From Bacillus pseudomycoides (GTDB lineage Bacteria > Bacillota > Bacilli > Bacillales > Bacillaceae_G), in assembly GCF_022811845.1 (NCBI RefSeq), contig NZ_CP064266.1, positions 1,240,001 to 1,304,000 on the forward strand: a DNA stretch of 64,000 nucleotides, read 5' to 3'. Position numbers and translations under genes: made by a program. How positions within the stretch are numbered: the stretch's first letter is position 1; each line of letters starts with the position of its first letter. The notes beneath the pieces are model-generated. The model was not told the DNA's origin. It did no database searches and saw only the letters and a program-made list of their open reading frames with translations. Shown in pieces: positions 60,456 to 64,000 of the stretch.

Positions 60456-61586
60456 CTATAGTGCACGGCTAATAACGAGCCTTTGTATTTCACTCGTTCC
60501 TTCATAAATCTCACAAATTTTTGCATCACGGAAAAATCTCTCAACTGGATAATCTTTTGTGTAACCATAACCACCAAATACTTGTACCGCTTCAATTGCG
60601 ACATCTACCGCTGTTTTCGAGGCAAACAGCTTGGCAATAGATGCCTCTTTCCCGCACGGAAGTCCTTGTGCTCTAAGTGATGCCGCTCTATATACAAGTA
60701 GCCTTGCAGCTTCTACGCTCGTAGCCATATCCGCTAGTTTAAAGCCAAGACCTTGTTGCGCGGCAATCGGCTTCCCAAATTGCTGACGCTCCTTCGCATA
60801 ATCCACTGCACATGCTAGCGCCGCCTCAGCAATTCCGAGTGCCTGTGCCCCAATACCAATGCGACCAACATCTAAATTTGCCATCGCGACTTTAAAACCT
60901 TGTCCCTCTTCACCGAGCAAGTTTTCTGCTGGCACCTTCATATCTTCAAATGTTAGCTGTACTGTACGGGAGCCGAGCAATCCCATCTTATGTTCATCTT
61001 TTCCAACGATTAAGCCTGGTGTATTTTTCTCTACAATAAACGCGGAAATTCCGCTTTTCCCTGCATCCGGATTCGTAGATGCAAATACGATATACGTATC
61101 CGCCTCGCCACCGTTTGTAATAAATACTTTTGATCCGTTAATGACATAATGGTCACCTTGCTTCACGGCCCTTGATTTTAAACTACCTGCATCTGAACCT
61201 GCATTTGGCTCCGTTAAAGCGAACGCTCCTAAATATTCACCCGTTGCTAATTTGGAAACATATTTTTGCTTCTGTTCTTCTGTTCCAAAATATAAGATAG
61301 GGTTTGTTCCAACCGATGTATGTACCGCCAAAATAACACCGATTGTCGCACTCACCTTTGATAATTCTTCGATAGCTAAAATGTAAGAAATGAAATCCAT
61401 TTCTGCACCGCCATATTTCGCTGGTGCTGGAATTCCCATAAGTCCAAGTTCACCCATTTTCGTCAAAATCTCTCTAGGAAATACCCCTTGTTCCATCTCT
61501 GGAACAAATGGAGCAATTTCCTTTTGCGCAAAATCTCGAACCATTTTCCTCATCATCTGCTGCTCTTCTGTAAAATGAAAATTCAT
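60456..61586 (-). CDS. Acyl-CoA dehydrogenase (second copy)
   Basis: Paralogue of the next gene, same reaction, 376 residues. Motifs are AFALTEPNAGSDAGSLKS, VFITNGGEADTYIV and the catalytic IYEGTSEIQRLVISRAL. A short-chain (butyryl-CoA-like) preference is plausible given the hydroxybutyryl-CoA dehydrogenase and thiolase upstream. ATG at 61586 follows GGAGGCGGGG; an ATG five codons earlier is in that site. Confidence 0.94.
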   Translation of the reverse strand: MNFHFTEEQQMMRKMVRDFAQKEIAPFVPEMEQGVFPREILTKMGELGLMGIPAPAKYGGAEMDFISYILAIEELSKVSATIGVILAVHTSVGTNPILYFGTEEQKQKYVSKLATGEYLGAFALTEPNAGSDAGSLKSRAVKQGDHYVINGSKVFITNGGEADTYIVFASTNPDAGKSGISAFIVEKNTPGLIVGKDEHKMGLLGSRTVQLTFEDMKVPAENLLGEEGQGFKVAMANLDVGRIGIGAQALGIAEAALACAVDYAKERQQFGKPIAAQQGLGFKLADMATSVEAARLLVYRAASLRAQGLPCGKEASIAKLFASKTAVDVAIEAVQVFGGYGYTKDYPVERFFRDAKICEIYEGTSEIQRLVISRAL

Positions 61587-61678
61587 ATGCCCCGCCTCCA
61601 TTTGCTATATTTCTTCTTTCAACTTTCTGGTAAGACCACTACTTTATACAAAGAGGGAGACCTACCTATCCTTGCTTT

Positions 61679-62530
61679 CTACTCGTACACATAGAAGCCG
61701 CGGCCTGTTTTTCTTCCTAACCAGCCAGCATTTACATACTTACGTAATAATGGACATGGGCGATACTTACTATCCCCTAATCCTTCATGTAGGACTTCCA
61801 TAATGTATAAACATGTATCTAAACCAATAAAATCTGCTAATGTTAATGGTCCCATTGGATGATTCATACCGAGTTTCATTACTTCATCAATCGCTTCCTT
61901 CGTCGCTACGCCTTCATACAGCGTATAAATCGCTTCATTAATCATCGGTAGTAAAATACGGTTGGAAACAAATCCAGGGAGGTCATTCACTTCAACGGGC
62001 ACTTTTCCAATTTTCTTTGTAATATCTTCGATTGTTTCGTATACCGCATCATCTGTTGCAAGTCCGCGGATGATTTCAACAAGCTTCATAACCGGAACTG
62101 GATTCATAAAGTGCATCCCAATTACTTTCTCTGGTCTTTTCGTTACCGCTGCAATTTCTGTAATTGGTAAAGACGATGTATTTGTCGCCAAAATCGCATG
62201 TTCTGGTGCAATTTCATCTAAATTCGCGAAAATTTTCTTTTTAATATCCATTTTCTCAACGGCTGCCTCAATAACAAGATCCGCTTCTTTTACACAATTT
62301 AATTCAAGCGTCGCTGTAAGACGATTTAAAGTTGCTTCCTTTGACTCTTCATCCATGCGTCCTTTTTCTACTTGGCGTGCTAAGTTTTTTGTAATAATGG
62401 ATAATCCCCGATCTAATTGCTCTTGTTTCAAATCCTGCATATATACGTCATATCCTGCCATCGCACATACTTGTGCAATACCTGAACCCATTTGCCCCGC
62501 ACCGATTACAACAATTTTTTGTACACTCAT
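61679..62530 (-). CDS. 3-hydroxybutyryl-CoA dehydrogenase
   Basis: NAD(P)-dependent oxidation of 3-hydroxyacyl-CoA to 3-ketoacyl-CoA. It has 283 residues. The Rossmann motif VVIGAGQMGSGIAQVCA is at about 6-22; the catalytic histidine is in IGMHFMNPVPVMKLVEII. It is a stand-alone dehydrogenase typical of short-chain acyl-CoA routes. The start is 18 nt after thiolase. Confidence 0.95.
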   Translation of the reverse strand: MSVQKIVVIGAGQMGSGIAQVCAMAGYDVYMQDLKQEQLDRGLSIITKNLARQVEKGRMDEESKEATLNRLTATLELNCVKEADLVIEAAVEKMDIKKKIFANLDEIAPEHAILATNTSSLPITEIAAVTKRPEKVIGMHFMNPVPVMKLVEIIRGLATDDAVYETIEDITKKIGKVPVEVNDLPGFVSNRILLPMINEAIYTLYEGVATKEAIDEVMKLGMNHPMGPLTLADFIGLDTCLYIMEVLHEGLGDSKYRPCPLLRKYVNAGWLGRKTGRGFYVYE

Positions 62531-62548
62531 TTTTTCTCCCCCTTTTTA

Positions 62549-63730
62549 TTAATGAACTTCAATCATAATCGCGTCGCCTTGACCACCGCCGCTGCAAATC
62601 GATGCAATTCCAATGCCGCCGCCGCGCTGCTTCAGTGCATGAATAAGCGTTACAATAATCCGTGCCCCGCTTGCTCCAATTGGATGGCCCATCGCAACCG
62701 CGCCACCGTTTACGTTAATTTTTTCTGGATCAATTCCTGCAATATTTGCACTTGCAATTGCAACTGCTGCAAAGGCTTCGTTAATCTCAAATAAGTCCAC
62801 CTCATCCACTGTCTTACCTGTTTTCTTCAAAAGCTCATTAATCGCATACCCTGGCGTTCTTGGGAAATCTTTCGCTTCTACCGCAATTGCTGTATGTGCT
62901 AAAATCGTCGCTAACGGTTTTCTTCCTTCTTGCTGCGCTCTGTCCTCGCTCATTATTACAAGTGCTGCGCCGCCGTCATTTAATCCCGGTGCATTTCCGG
63001 CTGTTACTGCTGCCGCCGGATCAAATACAGGCTTTAATTTTGCTAATCTTTCAACTGTTGTATCTTCACGTGGTGCTTCATCTTTTGTAACAACAATTGG
63101 ATCTCCTTTTCGTTGCGGTACTGAAACAGGAACGATTTCTTCTTCAAATCTTCCTTCCTTTTGCGCCGCAACTGCGCGTTGATGACTGCGATACGCCCAT
63201 TCGTCTTGTGCTTCGCGAGAGATTCCGTCCTCCTTCGCAACCTCCCCGCCATACACGCCCATATGTATACCAGAAAATGAACAAGTTAAGCCATCTACTA
63301 TATTTAAATCAGCGACTTGATTATGTCCCATTCGGTAGCCCCAGCGAGCTCCTTGTAAAATATAAGGGCTATTGCTCATGGATTCCATTCCGCCTGCCAC
63401 AATAAGTGTTTGATCTCCGGTGCGAATAATTTGATCAGCCATTGTCACAGCGCGAAGACCCGATGCACAAACTTTATTCACCGTTTCCGTACGCGTTTCC
63501 CAAGGAAGACCAGCTTCTCTAGCTGCTTGGCGTGAAGGAATTTGCCCCTGTCCCCCTTGAATTACCGCTCCAAATATAACTTCTTCAACGTCGTTTGCAG
63601 CAACATCCGCTCTCTCAAGCGCGGCTTTAATTACGATTCCCCCAAGTTCCGTCGCTTTAATATCCTTTAAAGATCCCCCAAACTTTCCAACCGGTGTTCT
63701 TGCAGCACTTAAAATAACTGTTCTTACCAC
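62549..63730 (-). CDS. Acetyl-CoA acetyltransferase (thiolase)
   Basis: Cleaves or forms acetoacetyl-CoA. It has 393 residues. The nucleophilic cysteine is in NKVCASGLRAVTMAD, the histidine in GHPIGASGARIIVTL and the second cysteine in ASICSGGGQGDAIMIE. GTG at 63730 follows GGGGGAAAGAAA and gives the usual start VVRTVILSAARTP; the ATG five codons upstream lies within that site. Confidence 0.95.
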   Translation of the reverse strand: MVRTVILSAARTPVGKFGGSLKDIKATELGGIVIKAALERADVAANDVEEVIFGAVIQGGQGQIPSRQAAREAGLPWETRTETVNKVCASGLRAVTMADQIIRTGDQTLIVAGGMESMSNSPYILQGARWGYRMGHNQVADLNIVDGLTCSFSGIHMGVYGGEVAKEDGISREAQDEWAYRSHQRAVAAQKEGRFEEEIVPVSVPQRKGDPIVVTKDEAPREDTTVERLAKLKPVFDPAAAVTAGNAPGLNDGGAALVIMSEDRAQQEGRKPLATILAHTAIAVEAKDFPRTPGYAINELLKKTGKTVDEVDLFEINEAFAAVAIASANIAGIDPEKINVNGGAVAMGHPIGASGARIIVTLIHALKQRGGGIGIASICSGGGQGDAIMIEVH

Positions 63731-63792
63731 GTTTCTTTCCCCCATCTCTTTTTTTCGGCGCTGAACGCCCGCTCGGTACTCCTACGTTGAGA

Positions 63793-63815
63793 AGAGGTGC
63801 AAATCTTGCACCTCT
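63793..63815 (-). other. Hairpin between the Fe-S protein and thiolase genes
   Basis: AGAGGTGCAA / TTGCACCTCT perfect 10-bp stem with a 3-nt loop. No T run follows, so it may be a processing or stabilising hairpin inside the operon rather than a strong terminator. Confidence 0.5.
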
Positions 63816-63842
63816 TTCTAAAGTTGTATGGATTCTTACGTA

Positions 63843-64000
63843 TTACATAACTTCTTTCTTAGACCCGATTACAGAGCGTTCTAAAATCTCTGTTATATCA
63901 AGCGTTTGAACTTGCTCCTCTACCTCTTTTGCTTTCGTACCGTCACTAATCATCGTTAAACAATACGGACACCCCGTACCAATAATTGACGGTGATGTTG
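63843..64000 (-). CDS. Fe-S heterodisulfide-reductase-like protein, partial 3' end
   Basis: The last 51 full codons of a gene that continues beyond the window. They read TSPSIIGTGCPYCLTMISDG, then TKAKEVEEQVQTLDITEILE and RSVIGSKKEVM. The CPYC-type motif and TMISDG match the C-terminus of the cysteine-rich Fe-S oxidoreductases placed next to acyl-CoA dehydrogenases in Bacillus (YwjF). It probably moves electrons from acyl-CoA dehydrogenase to quinone. The 5' end is not visible. Confidence 0.82.
   Translation of the reverse strand, partial: TSPSIIGTGCPYCLTMISDGTKAKEVEEQVQTLDITEILERSVIGSKKEVM

Overview
The window is chromosomal DNA from a Bacillus cereus-group bacterium. Protein sequences and gene order follow the stretch of Bacillus chromosomes that runs spoIIID-mbl, spoIID-murA, atp, upp-glyA, ywl genes, spoIIR-prmC-prfA-tdk-rpmE2-rho, glpX-murZ-fba-spo0F-ywjG-pyrG-rpoE and acdA. 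Cereus-group hallmarks include an 11-gene nuo operon, GC-rich interspersed repeats that look like bcr elements, and a candidate PlcR box. Almost every gene is on the minus strand. The exceptions are a 26-residue peptide gene, a DoxX gene, a flavin-reductase gene and ywjG.

Layout. 1-1.7 kb: end of a wall teichoic acid locus, with a frameshifted glycerophosphotransferase and tagD behind four PhoP-type boxes. 2-5.2 kb: mbl, spoIIID, a 44-residue membrane peptide and spoIIQ with a repeat tail. 5.3-8.1 kb: an ABC-2 exporter and a LytTR regulator fused to a degenerate ABC ATPase. 8.2-9.8 kb: acyl-CoA synthetase. 9.8-10.8 kb: accessory gap with a small amphipathic peptide under a PlcR-like promoter. 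10.8-14.4 kb: spoIID, murAA, ywmB, ywzB. 14.6-24.9 kb: nuoA-N without nuoEFG. 25.2-26.1 kb: a DUF975 membrane protein followed by the tail of a lost paralogue. 26.3-33.9 kb: F1Fo ATP synthase operon, with repeats between atpA, atpG and atpD. 34.4-38.8 kb: upp, glyA, ywlG, rpiB, ywlE. 39-42.4 kb: PTS IIA, DoxX, flavin reductase, mntP. 42.7-50.4 kb: tsaC, ywlB, spoIIR, prmC, prfA, tdk, rpmE2, rho. 50.8-58.3 kb: glpX, murZ, fba, spo0F, ywjG, pyrG, rpoE. 58.6-64 kb: a TetR regulator and a fatty-acid degradation operon, cut by the window end.

How the genes work together. Envelope growth and wall synthesis (tagD, mbl, murAA, murZ), sporulation (spoIIID, spoIIQ, spoIID, spoIIR, spo0F), respiration (nuo, atp), nucleotide and one-carbon metabolism (upp, glyA, tdk, pyrG), translation and transcription (prfA, prmC, rpmE2, rho, rpoE) and fatty-acid oxidation sit together as in other Bacillus.

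The least expected signals are the PlcR-boxed delta-lysin-like peptide at 10359-10439, the pseudo-ATPase/LytTR fusion with its 21-bp-phased operator, the in-frame relic of a second DUF975 gene, the PhoP array, the reiterative-initiation attenuator of pyrG, and two dispersed repeat families. All functional calls were made by reading the sequence; no database was searched.
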